A stretch of DNA of 64,000 nt from Variovorax beijingensis (GTDB lineage Bacteria > Pseudomonadota > Gammaproteobacteria > Burkholderiales > Burkholderiaceae_C). Positions 49,180 to 57,625 of the stretch are shown here, piece after piece; position 1 is the first letter of the stretch; each line of letters opens with the position of its first letter. The notes beneath the pieces were generated by a model. It was given only the letters and a program-made list of their open reading frames with translations, was not told the DNA's origin and did not search any database. A program made the translations under genes and the position numbers. The stretch lies in the NCBI RefSeq assembly GCF_007828835.1, contig NZ_VIVL01000002.1, positions 372,001 to 436,000 of the forward strand, in the 5' to 3' direction.

Positions 49180-50532
49180 TCAGTAGGTCAATTCGAGCAC
49201 CGTCACGTGCTGCTGCGCCGCAGGCCAGGTCAGGCCGGTGATGCGCTCCGCGTTGAATTCACCGGTCACGGCGCGCTGCGGTTGCGCGGCGGCCAGGCGC
49301 AACCGCGAACTCGACACGCCGGAGCCCCTGGGCGGCACGCCGGGCGGCGGGCTCTGGCCGTCGAAGCGCATGGTGTCGCGCTCTGCATCGAAGTAGCCGC
49401 GGGGCCGCGTGAAGACGACGACCACCTGGGCGCTGCCATCGGCCGGCGCGAGGCGTTCGGGGCGCAGGTTCACGACGCGGCTGCTGCGCGGAAACGGGCT
49501 GCGGTAGATGTGCGTGATGCCGTAGCCGGGTGCGCTGAGCACGAACTCGTAGGCCGTGTCGCCGCGCGCATTGAACGGACCCCAGCGGCCATCGGCGCCG
49601 ATGCTCTTGCTGTGCACCGCATCGCCGCGCCGTGCGCCCGTGGCCGGATCGATGGCATACACGGTGACCTGCCCGCCATTGAGCGAAAGGTTCTCCGCGC
49701 CCAATGCACGGCCGTCGAGCACGACGCTCGCCTCGGGTGCCACCGCCGTGCTGCGCGGCGCTTCGCCGGTCAGGAACTGCCAGGTCGCCGCGAACGCGGC
49801 GGGCGAGAACGAGGTTTCCCGGTGGTCCACGCGCGGCAGCACCACGTTGGTCGCGCCCTTGAGCGCGGGGCCGTCGAAGCCGATGTTCGTCGGCTGGCCC
49901 GGCACGCCGATCCACACGCCGTCGGGCTGGGCGTACTTGTCGTTGTTGTCGGAGCGCAGCGTGAGCCACTTCACGCCCGGCGTGACTTCCTCGCCGTTCG
50001 GCCCCTTCGGCGCATTGAGCTGCTGCATGAAGCCCGAGAGCCCCGAGAACTCGTTGTTCTCGCGGAAGCCCTTCACCGCCCAGATGCCGTGCGCCGGATT
50101 GCCGCCCAGCACCACGTGGCTCACGACGGCTGCGCCGCCGCCGTTCTGCACGTAGTTGCGGATCGTGTTGCCGCCGCGCGAATTGCCGATCAGCACCACC
50201 TTGCCGGCGCCCGTGGCCTTCAGCACCTTGTCGACCTCGGCCTTCAGGAACACGGCCGAATCGGTGGTCGAGCTGCGGCCCGGCTGCGCCACGGCATCGT
50301 CGTCGCGCGCCAGCGGATAGGGCTGGTCGAGCGCGAAGAGCCGGTCGCGCGGCCAGCCGTTCGATTCGAAGCGCCAGATGGTGGTCAGCCACAGTGCGGC
50401 CGAATCGCCGTTGCCGTGCATGAAGACGATCGGGGGGCGTTCGGTGTACGAAGGCGAGGGAGCGGTGGCGCAGGCGGTCAGCATGGCGGTCGATGCGAGC
50501 CCGAGGGCCAGTAGGGTGCGGCGTGATGGCAT
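49180..50532 (-). CDS. Secreted lipoprotein alpha/beta hydrolase
   Basis: A 450-residue protein with a lipoprotein signal (LLALGLASTAMLTACA, lipobox LTAC), so probably membrane-tethered in the periplasm. The hydrolase domain has the oxyanion HGNGDSAALW and nucleophile elbow IGNSRGGNT (catalytic Ser). A beta-rich C-terminal half (from about residue 260) of unknown role follows, with VTVYAIDPATG and FTRPRGYFDAERD. It may be a lipase or polyester depolymerase. The ATG at 50532 is the best start; a longer frame has no lipobox context. Confidence 0.82.
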   Translation of the reverse strand: MPSRRTLLALGLASTAMLTACATAPSPSYTERPPIVFMHGNGDSAALWLTTIWRFESNGWPRDRLFALDQPYPLARDDDAVAQPGRSSTTDSAVFLKAEVDKVLKATGAGKVVLIGNSRGGNTIRNYVQNGGGAAVVSHVVLGGNPAHGIWAVKGFRENNEFSGLSGFMQQLNAPKGPNGEEVTPGVKWLTLRSDNNDKYAQPDGVWIGVPGQPTNIGFDGPALKGATNVVLPRVDHRETSFSPAAFAATWQFLTGEAPRSTAVAPEASVVLDGRALGAENLSLNGGQVTVYAIDPATGARRGDAVHSKSIGADGRWGPFNARGDTAYEFVLSAPGYGITHIYRSPFPRSSRVVNLRPERLAPADGSAQVVVVFTRPRGYFDAERDTMRFDGQSPPPGVPPRGSGVSSSRLRLAAAQPQRAVTGEFNAERITGLTWPAAQQHVTVLELTY

Positions 50533-50616
50533 GTGAGGTGTGTTCCTGGCAGGTTCCAGTAAGAACGCCCGCCGGCGCAAGGCGGGCGGGCGTTGGATGC
50601 TATGGGAAAAACAGCG

Positions 50617-51732
50617 TCAGGCGAAGACGCCGGCCGTGTCCTGCATGCGCGCCGACACTTCGCCCAGGTGGTGCAGCGTGTCGCCGAAGGTCATTTCGAG
50701 CTGCGTGAGCTTGCGGAAATAGTGGCTGCCGATGTATTCGTCGGTCACGCCGATGCCGCCATGCAGCTGCACCGAATTCGCGGCGACAAAACGCATCGAC
50801 ACGCCGAGCTGGTACTTGGCGCGCGCCAGTGCCTGGCGCCGCTCCTCAGCCGGCGCATTGAGCTTGAGCGTGGCGTAGTAGCTCATCGAGCGCGCGAGCT
50901 CGAGCTGCATCTTCATGTCGGCCACGCGGTGGCGCAGCGCCTGGAAGGTGGAGATGGCCACGCCGAACTGCTTGCGCTGGTTCATGTAGTCGACGGTGAG
51001 GGCCACGGTCTTGTCCATCACACCCACTGCTTCGGCGCAGGTGGCGGCAATGCCGACGTCCACCGCATATTCGAGCGCGGCCAGGCCGTCGGCCGTGACC
51101 AGCGTGGCGTCTGCCTTGTCGAACACCACCTCGGCCGCGCGGCTGCCGTCCTGCGTGCCGTAGCCGCGGGCCTCGACGCCGCTCGCGCTGCGTTCGACCA
51201 GGAAGAGGGCGATCTTGCCGTCGGCCTTGGCCGGCACCAGGTAGGCATCGGCTTCGTCGCCCACGGGCACCACGCTCTTGGCGCCCGTCAGCGACCAGCC
51301 GTCGCCGGCCTTCACGGCCTTGGCGTCGCACAGGTCGAGCCGGTAGCGCGACCTGCGTTCCTGGTAGGCCAGCACCACGATGGCCTGGCCGCCGGCAATG
51401 CGCGGCAGCCAGTTGTCCTTGGTGTCGGCACCGGCATAGCCGCTGAGCACGGCGCCGGCGATCAGCGTCTGCGCAAAGGGCTCCAGCACGATGCCGCGGC
51501 CCAGCTCTTCCATCACCACCATGCCAGCCACCGGGCCCATGCCCAGGCCGCCGTCGTCCTCGGCGATGTAGAGGCCGCCCAGGCCGAGTTCGGCCAGTTC
51601 GTCCCAGGCCTCGCGCGAGAAGCCGCCGTGGGCCTCGATGCCGCGGCGGCGTTCGAAGTCGTAGCCCTTGTCGACCCACTTGCGAACGGCGTCGCGCAGC
51701 TGTTCCTGGTCGTCGGTGAAATTGAAATCCAT
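50617..51732 (-). CDS. Acyl-CoA dehydrogenase (pimeloyl-CoA dehydrogenase small-subunit-like)
   Basis: A 371-residue flavoprotein dehydrogenase, resembling the PimD group. It has LGGLYIAEDDGGLGMGPV (family-typical) near the N-terminus, and YQRKQFG-type MNQRKQFGVAI and GGIGVTDEYIGSHYFRK near the end. It probably forms a heteromer with the large subunit encoded upstream. The gap between the two genes is 12 bp. Substrate is a medium or dicarboxylic acyl-CoA by family analogy. Confidence 0.9.
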   Translation of the reverse strand: MDFNFTDDQEQLRDAVRKWVDKGYDFERRRGIEAHGGFSREAWDELAELGLGGLYIAEDDGGLGMGPVAGMVVMEELGRGIVLEPFAQTLIAGAVLSGYAGADTKDNWLPRIAGGQAIVVLAYQERRSRYRLDLCDAKAVKAGDGWSLTGAKSVVPVGDEADAYLVPAKADGKIALFLVERSASGVEARGYGTQDGSRAAEVVFDKADATLVTADGLAALEYAVDVGIAATCAEAVGVMDKTVALTVDYMNQRKQFGVAISTFQALRHRVADMKMQLELARSMSYYATLKLNAPAEERRQALARAKYQLGVSMRFVAANSVQLHGGIGVTDEYIGSHYFRKLTQLEMTFGDTLHHLGEVSARMQDTAGVFA

Positions 51733-51744
51733 GTTCTTGTCTCC

Positions 51745-52926
51745 TCAGCCCAGCACCGTCTGAGCGACGATGTTGCGTTGCACTTCGTTCGAGCCGCCGT
51801 AGATGGTGGTCTTGCGCATGTTGAAGAAGGTCGATGCGAGCGGCGCAAGGGCAGGGTTGCCGCCCGGAAAGTTGCCCTGCCAGCCGGCTTCCATCGCTTC
51901 GCGGATGAGCGGCAGCGAATAGGCACCGCCCGCCAGCATCATCAGTTCGCTGTAGCGCTGCTGGATCTCGCTGCCGCGGATCTTGAGCAGGCCCGCGACG
52001 TCGAGCGAGTTCTTGCCCGAGGTGGCGGCCGAGAGCACGCGCAGCACCATCATCTCGAGCGCGACGATGTCGACCTCGAGCTTGGCGATCTCGTCGCGGA
52101 AACGCTGGTCTTCATAGACGCCTTCGCTCTTCGCGATGCGCTTCAGGCGCTCGAGCTCGCGCTTGGCGCGGTTCACGTCGGCGATGTTGGTGCGCTCGTG
52201 CGAGAGCAGGTGCTTGGCGTAGGTCCAGCCCTTGTTCTCCTCGCCGATCAGGTTCTCGGCCGGCACCTCGACGTTGTCGAAGAACACCTCGTTCACTTCA
52301 TGGCTGCCGTCCAGCAGCTTGATCGGCCGCACCGTGACGCCGGGCGACTTCATGTCGAGCAGCAAAAAGCTGATGCCGGTCTGCGGCTTGCCCTCGTTGC
52401 TGGTGCGCACGAGGTTGAACATCCAGTCGCCGTACTGGCCGAGCGTGGTCCAGGTCTTCTGGCCGTTGACGATGTACTTGTCGCCCTTGCGTTCGGCACG
52501 GGTCTTGACCGAGGCGAGGTCGGAACCCGAGCCCGGTTCGCTGTAACCCTGGCTCCACCAGACCTCGCCGCTCGCGATGCCGGGCAGGAAGCGCTTCTGC
52601 TGCTCGGCATTGCCGAAGGCCATGATCACCGGGGCGACCATCACCGGGCCGAAGGGGATGATGCGCGGCGCGCCGGCCAGCGCGGTTTCTTCCTCGAACA
52701 GGTGGCGCTGGATGGCGGTCCAGCCCGGGCCGCCGAATTCCTTCGGCCAGCCGTAGCCGAGCCAGCCCTTCTTGCCGAGGATCCTGGCCCAGCCCTGCAG
52801 ATCGTCGCGCGTCAGTTCGAGCGCGTTGTGCACCTTGTGCGAAATCTCTTGGGGAAGGTTTTCCCTGACCCAGGCGCGAATTTCTTCGCGGAACTTCTGT
52901 TCTTCGGGCGTGAAGCTCAAATCCAT
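51745..52926 (-). CDS. Acyl-CoA dehydrogenase (pimeloyl-CoA dehydrogenase large-subunit-like)
   Basis: A 393-residue flavoprotein of the PimC-like group. Key stretches are WWSQGYSEPGSGSDLASVKT, which binds FAD, and the C-terminal TTIYGGSNEVQRNIVAQ, typical of the family. The ATG at 52926 is chosen; the longer frame extends across the divergent promoter. It is divergent from purN. Confidence 0.92.
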   Translation of the reverse strand: MDLSFTPEEQKFREEIRAWVRENLPQEISHKVHNALELTRDDLQGWARILGKKGWLGYGWPKEFGGPGWTAIQRHLFEEETALAGAPRIIPFGPVMVAPVIMAFGNAEQQKRFLPGIASGEVWWSQGYSEPGSGSDLASVKTRAERKGDKYIVNGQKTWTTLGQYGDWMFNLVRTSNEGKPQTGISFLLLDMKSPGVTVRPIKLLDGSHEVNEVFFDNVEVPAENLIGEENKGWTYAKHLLSHERTNIADVNRAKRELERLKRIAKSEGVYEDQRFRDEIAKLEVDIVALEMMVLRVLSAATSGKNSLDVAGLLKIRGSEIQQRYSELMMLAGGAYSLPLIREAMEAGWQGNFPGGNPALAPLASTFFNMRKTTIYGGSNEVQRNIVAQTVLG

Positions 52927-53064
52927 GCGTGCCTCGCTGTGTTGATCGTGCCGCCGCAAACGGCGCGGCGTGTCTCCGGAGCTTCGAGTTTTAGCACGGT
53001 CGTGCTGTGAATCGGTGTCCGCGCGGCGACAACGCGGGCGGAGCACAGATAATCCCGGCCTCCC

Positions 53065-53661
53065 ATGAAGAACATCGTGATCCTGATTTCCGGCGGCGGC
53101 TCCAACATGGCGGCCATCGTGCGCGCCGCCGAGCGCGACCGCTGGTCCGAGCGCTTCGGCGCCCGCATTGCCGCGGTCGTCAGCAACAAGGCCGAAGCGG
53201 GCGGGCTCGCGGTCGCCAGAACGCACGGCATCGCAACCGCCGTAGTCCCACACAAGGAGTTCGCGACGCGCGAGGCTTTCGACGAGGCGCTGGCGAAGGC
53301 GGTCGACGCGCATTCGCCGGCGCTGGTGGTGCTGGCGGGCTTCATGCGCATCCTGACGCCGGGCTTCGTCGGGCGCTACGCAGGCCGGCTGGTCAACATT
53401 CATCCTTCCTTGCTGCCGGCCTTTCCGGGGCTGAACACGCACCAGCGGGCGATCGACGCGGGCTGCAAGGTGGCCGGCGTCACGGTGCACCAAGTCACGA
53501 CGGAACTCGACCATGGCCCGATCCTGGACCAGGCGGTGGTGCCGGTGCTGCCGGATGACACGGCCGCCACGCTGGCCGGCCGGGTGCTCGCGCAAGAGCA
53601 TCAGTTGTATCCACGCGCCATTGCTGCGTGGCTTGCAGATACATCAAGTCACACGTCTTAA
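53065..53661 (+). CDS. purN: Phosphoribosylglycinamide formyltransferase PurN
   Basis: PurN transfers a formyl group from 10-formyltetrahydrofolate to GAR in purine synthesis. The 198-residue protein has ILISGGGSNMAAIV, the catalytic Asn111 and His113 in VNIHPSLLPAFPG, and Asp149 in TELDHGPI. It is divergent from the acyl-CoA dehydrogenase and 35 bp ahead of a small lipoprotein gene. Confidence 0.96.
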   Translation: MKNIVILISGGGSNMAAIVRAAERDRWSERFGARIAAVVSNKAEAGGLAVARTHGIATAVVPHKEFATREAFDEALAKAVDAHSPALVVLAGFMRILTPGFVGRYAGRLVNIHPSLLPAFPGLNTHQRAIDAGCKVAGVTVHQVTTELDHGPILDQAVVPVLPDDTAATLAGRVLAQEHQLYPRAIAAWLADTSSHTS

Positions 53662-53696
53662 ATTTGTTTATATTCGCGGGTTTTCGGGAGCATGAA

Positions 53697-54017
53697 TTGA
53701 AAACCCAATCGCTACTGTCCGCGGTCGCCGGCGCCATCCTGCTGTCGGCCTGCGCCGCGCCAGCCCCTGCACCAACCCCTGCATCCGCATCCGCTGCACC
53801 ACCCGAGCCGGTGTTCCAGTGCAATGCGGACGGCGCGCGTTTCGCCGTTGGCCAGCCGCTGTCGCCCCAGCTCGAGGCCGCCGCCCGCGTGCGCGCCGGT
53901 GCGGGCACGGTGCGCGCGCTGAAGCCCGGGGAGGCGGTGACGATGGAACTCAACGGCGGGCGACTGAACCTCGATGTGGACGCACGCGGCCGCGTGACGG
54001 ACGTTCGCTGCGGCTGA
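53697..54017 (+). CDS. Small lipoprotein, I78 peptidase-inhibitor-like
   Basis: A 106-residue protein with a lipoprotein signal (MKTQSLLSAVAGAILLSACA, Cys is the lipid site). The core CNADGARFAVGQPL and the end LNLDVDARGRVTDVRCG match the I78 (potato-inhibitor-like, Elastase inhibitor AFLEI) fold with its framing cysteines. The start is TTG at 53697: GGGAG is 6 bases upstream, while an ATG at 53692 runs into a stop at once, and a longer start begins inside purN. It may guard against host or own serine proteases. Confidence 0.82.
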   Translation: MKTQSLLSAVAGAILLSACAAPAPAPTPASASAAPPEPVFQCNADGARFAVGQPLSPQLEAAARVRAGAGTVRALKPGEAVTMELNGGRLNLDVDARGRVTDVRCG

Positions 54018-54042
54018 GGCGCGTCGGGGCCGGTGCCGTCGG

Positions 54043-54291
54043 CTATGTAGCGTTGCGTACCGGCGCGAAGCGCCGATGGCGAACGCCATCGATGTCCACG
54101 GTGCCCTCGAACATCGCGGCCGGCCGGACCCACAGCCCCTTCGCGCCATAGAGCGCGCGGTACAGCGTCATCGGTTCCAGCGTTTCGCTGTGGCGCACGG
54201 TGCCCAGTACCTCGTATTCGCCGCCCTTGTAGTGCCGGTAGCGGCCGGGCGGTGTCTCGATCAGGGGTGGCAGGTCGTTGTCGTCGTTCAC
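54043..54291 (-). CDS. DUF1653 domain-containing protein
   Basis: An 82-residue protein with the DUF1653 core GRYRHYKGGEYEVLGTVRHSETLEPMTLYRALYG (family-typical), starting with GTG. The fold is small beta-rich; function unknown. It is convergent with the lipoprotein gene and divergent from the M48 peptidase. Confidence 0.88.
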   Translation of the reverse strand: MNDDNDLPPLIETPPGRYRHYKGGEYEVLGTVRHSETLEPMTLYRALYGAKGLWVRPAAMFEGTVDIDGVRHRRFAPVRNAT

Positions 54292-54338
54292 GGTCTAGCG
54301 TGCCTTTCAAACGGTAGGGTCGGAGGGAGGAGAGTCGG

Positions 54339-56192
54339 ATGGATCGCGCTGATTTTGTTCACCTCGTCAGGCTGAGCGAGCATGCCAGCGCGGACCACAG
54401 CGCGCGCTACCGGCGCGGCGTCGCGGCCTTTGCCGCCCTCGGCTATCTCTGGGTGCTGGCCTGCCTTGCGCTTTCCGTCGGCATCATCGCCTGGGTCGCG
54501 CTGGCTGCCGGACGCGGGCGTTTCAGCTTCACGCGCGGCTGGCTGCTGCTGTTCGCCCTGGGCCTGCTCTGGGCCACGCTGCGCGCGCTCTGGGTCCGGT
54601 TCGACGAACCCGAAGGGCGCGAGCTTTCTCGTGCGGATGCGCCGGCGCTGTTCGAGGCGCTCGAGCGCATCCGCAAGAAGATCAAGGGGCCGCCGGTCCA
54701 TCGCGTCTATCTCGACGACGAGTTCAATGCCAGCATCCGGCAGGTGCCGCGTTTCGGGCTCTTCGGCGGGGCGGTCAATTCCCTCAGCATCGGGCTGCCG
54801 CTGCTCATGATGCTGGACCGGCGGCGGCTGCTGTCGGTGCTCGCGCACGAGTATGGGCACCTGCGCGGCAACCACGGCAAGCTCAGCGCCTGGATCTACC
54901 GCACGCGCCTTTCGTGGCTGAAGCTGGACGCGAGCCTGCAGCGCGACGAAGGCGTGATGGCGCTGGTGTCGCAGGCGTTCTTCCGCTGGTACTTTCCGCG
55001 CTTCGCAGCCCGGACCTTCGCGCTCGCGCGGCAGGACGAATACGAAGCCGACCGCATCTCCGGCCGCCTGCTGGGCACGCCCGTGGCCGCGGCCGCCTTG
55101 ACCGAAATAGCCATCAAGGCCAGCTGGTATGCCGATGAGTTCTGGGCCTCGCACTGGGCGCGCGCCGAACGCGAGCCGCAGCCGCCCGGTCCCTTCGAAG
55201 CCCTGAGGGAGCGTGCCGCCACGCCGCCGGACGCCGAATTCGCGCGCCAGGCCCTGCGCGACGCCATGCGGCGCGTCAGCGATCTGGACGACACTCATCC
55301 GGTGCTGCGCGACCGGCTCGAGGCGCTCGGCCAGAAGGCCGTGGTGCCGCCGTGGTCGGCCGAGCCGGCATTGGGCATGCTGGCCGACAGCGCCAGGTGG
55401 ATCGCGCATTTCGACAACCAATGGCGCCGCGCCCATGCCGGCGACTGGAAGCAGCACCACGCGCATCGTTCGCGCCTCCGCGAGCGCGTCGAGCTGCTCG
55501 CGGCGCGGGGAGAGCGCAACACGCCCGACGAGCTGGTGGAGTGGGCGGATGCCGAACGCCGGCTCGATCCGGCCGCCCCGGTGCGTGCCCGCTATGAGCG
55601 CGCGCTCCAGGTCGCGCCCGAGCACTCCGGCGCGCTGCGCGGGCTGGCCCAGATGCTGCCCCTGCGCGACCGCGCGGCGCGCCTGGCCGTGCTCGAGCGC
55701 CTGTACGGCGCCAGCGCGGCGAGCCGGTGGTGGGCCGCAAAAAATGCCGTGGCCGCGCTCGAGGACCCCGATGCAGGAATGCACGACGAGGAAGCGCTCA
55801 AGCTGTGGCGCGGCCGCCTGAAGGAGGCCGAGGAAGCCGAAGCCCGCGCCTGGGAAGAGATCACCGAGACGCCCTTCTTCAGCCAGATCGCCCGGCACGA
55901 CCTGAGCGACCACGAGCTGGGCGAACTGCGGGCCGACCTCGCGCGCTGCCTGCCCATTTCGCGGGCCTGGCTGGTGCGCAAGAACCTGCGCGAGTTTCCG
56001 TGGCGCCGGGCCTATGTCGTGTTCGTCGAACTGCCGGGGCTGGACGACGGCGACCGCTGGCAGCTTTGCCGCCAACTCGAACAGACGGTGAGCCTGCCGG
56101 GCGCGGCGCTGGTGCTCTGGGCCGGCCATTCGCCCACCCTGGCCGAAATCGAGCGGCAGGCTTTCGGGGCGATCTGGACGCGCACGGCGTAG
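54339..56192 (+). CDS. M48 family metallopeptidase, membrane-bound
   Basis: A 617-residue membrane protease. Two N-terminal membrane segments (about residues 32-56 and 66-84) precede the zinc motif HEYGH at residues 170-174 and the third ligand in EYEAD at about residues 233-237. The C-terminal half (from about 270) is soluble and may be a repeat-type domain. M48 enzymes such as HtpX degrade damaged membrane proteins. AGGGAGGAGA precedes the ATG. Confidence 0.92.
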   Translation: MDRADFVHLVRLSEHASADHSARYRRGVAAFAALGYLWVLACLALSVGIIAWVALAAGRGRFSFTRGWLLLFALGLLWATLRALWVRFDEPEGRELSRADAPALFEALERIRKKIKGPPVHRVYLDDEFNASIRQVPRFGLFGGAVNSLSIGLPLLMMLDRRRLLSVLAHEYGHLRGNHGKLSAWIYRTRLSWLKLDASLQRDEGVMALVSQAFFRWYFPRFAARTFALARQDEYEADRISGRLLGTPVAAAALTEIAIKASWYADEFWASHWARAEREPQPPGPFEALRERAATPPDAEFARQALRDAMRRVSDLDDTHPVLRDRLEALGQKAVVPPWSAEPALGMLADSARWIAHFDNQWRRAHAGDWKQHHAHRSRLRERVELLAARGERNTPDELVEWADAERRLDPAAPVRARYERALQVAPEHSGALRGLAQMLPLRDRAARLAVLERLYGASAASRWWAAKNAVAALEDPDAGMHDEEALKLWRGRLKEAEEAEARAWEEITETPFFSQIARHDLSDHELGELRADLARCLPISRAWLVRKNLREFPWRRAYVVFVELPGLDDGDRWQLCRQLEQTVSLPGAALVLWAGHSPTLAEIERQAFGAIWTRTA

Positions 56193-56220
56193 CAGGCCGC
56201 CCGGCTGAGACAATCGGGGC

Positions 56221-57492
56221 ATGCACCCCAAAGCCCTGTTGGAGGCCACCGCCGATCTGGTCGGCCTTGTCCTGAAATTCGATCACCCGGCCGACCAGGT
56301 CGTTTCGCGCTTTTTCCGCGACCACCGCGAGTTCGGCCCGCGCGAGCGCGCCACGCTTGCCGAGACCGTCTACACCGTCTTGCGCAAGAAGCTGCTGTTC
56401 GACCATCTCTCGCCCTCGGGCAGTGGTTCGAAGGAGCGCCGCATGGCGATCCTGGGCTTTCATGGCCCGCGCGACTTTCTGAAGAGCGCCCTCAGCGACA
56501 GCGAAAAGCGCTGGCTCGACAATTGCGATGCCGTCAAGCCGGACGATCTGCTCGAACGCCATCGCCACAACCTGCCCGAATGGCTGGTGGGGCCGCTCAA
56601 GGCCCAGCTGGGCGACGGTTTCTGGGCCCTGGTCGAAAGCCTGCAGCAGCCCGCGCCGCTCGATCTTCGCGTCAACGCCCTGACCGACAAGCGCGCCGAG
56701 GTGAAGGCGGAGCTTGCGAAAGCTGCTATCAAATCGGAAGCAACGCCGTTCTCGCCCTGGGGCTTGCGCATCGAGGGCAAGCCCGCGCTGACCAAGCTGG
56801 ACGCCTTCGCCCGCGGCGCCGTCGAGGTGCAGGACGAGGGCTCCCAATTGCTCGCGCTGCTGCTGGATGCCAAGCGGGGCGAGATGGTGGTCGATTTTTG
56901 CGCCGGCGCCGGCGGCAAGACTCTGGCCATCGGCGCGACCATGCGCAACACCGGCCGGCTCTACGCCTTCGATACCTCGGCCCACCGGCTCGACGCGCTC
57001 AAGCCACGGCTCGCGCGCAGCAAGCTGTCGAACGTTCATCCGGCTGCCATTGCGCACGAGCGGGACGACCGCATCAAGCGCCTTGCCGGCAAGATCGACC
57101 GGGTGCTGGTGGATGCGCCGTGCTCGGGCCTGGGCACGCTGCGCCGCAATCCGGACCTGAAATGGCGCCAGTCGCCCCAATCGGTCGAGGAATTGACGGT
57201 CAAGCAGGCCGCCATCCTGCAAAGCGCGGCACGCCTGCTGAAATCGGGCGGACGGCTGGTCTACGCCACCTGCAGCGTGCTGCCCGAGGAAAACGAGGCC
57301 ATTGCCGAGGCTTTCAGCGCCGCCAACCCCGATTTCGTGCCCCAGGACGCCGCGGAACTGCTGCAGGGCCTCAAGGTGGAGGGTTTCGAGGCGCTCTGCG
57401 CGGGCGGAACGGACGGGCGCCGCTATTTGCGGCTGTGGCCGCACCGCCACGCCACGGACGGTTTCTTTGCGGCGGTGTGGAACCGCAAATAG
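56221..57492 (+). CDS. RsmB/NOP-family rRNA m5C methyltransferase
   Basis: A 423-residue SAM-dependent RNA cytosine-5 methyltransferase. An N-terminal NusB-like helical region is followed by the catalytic domain with VDFCAGAGGKTLAIG (SAM binding), VLVDAPCSGLGTLRRNPDLKWR (PCSG cysteine, family-typical) and LVYATCSVLPEENE (TCS cysteine). The two active-site cysteines are present. It lies 29 bp after the M48 gene, on the same strand. Confidence 0.92.
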   Translation: MHPKALLEATADLVGLVLKFDHPADQVVSRFFRDHREFGPRERATLAETVYTVLRKKLLFDHLSPSGSGSKERRMAILGFHGPRDFLKSALSDSEKRWLDNCDAVKPDDLLERHRHNLPEWLVGPLKAQLGDGFWALVESLQQPAPLDLRVNALTDKRAEVKAELAKAAIKSEATPFSPWGLRIEGKPALTKLDAFARGAVEVQDEGSQLLALLLDAKRGEMVVDFCAGAGGKTLAIGATMRNTGRLYAFDTSAHRLDALKPRLARSKLSNVHPAAIAHERDDRIKRLAGKIDRVLVDAPCSGLGTLRRNPDLKWRQSPQSVEELTVKQAAILQSAARLLKSGGRLVYATCSVLPEENEAIAEAFSAANPDFVPQDAAELLQGLKVEGFEALCAGGTDGRRYLRLWPHRHATDGFFAAVWNRK

Positions 57493-57534
57493 GCACGGCA
57501 CTCCAAACTAGGGTAAATCTGCGCAATTGTGAAA

Positions 57535-57572
57535 GGGCAAAAGGCCTCTTTTTGGCCCTGCCACCTTAAAAT
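57535..57572 (+). promoter_or_regulatory. Weak hairpin and -10-like box before the desaturase gene
   Basis: An imperfect stem GGGCAAAA/TTTTTGGCCC spans 57535-57558 and could end the methyltransferase transcript. A TTAAAAT box lies at 57566-57572, ahead of the desaturase. Neither is strong. Confidence 0.35.
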
Positions 57573-57625
57573 CGCGGGTTAACTGAAAGGCTGCACCTTC
57601 GTGTGGCCATGGAGCACCTAATTCA

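Noticed and set aside
53692..53700. ATG at 53692 before the I78-like lipoprotein
   Set aside because: The frame ends at the second codon (ATG-AAT-TGA).
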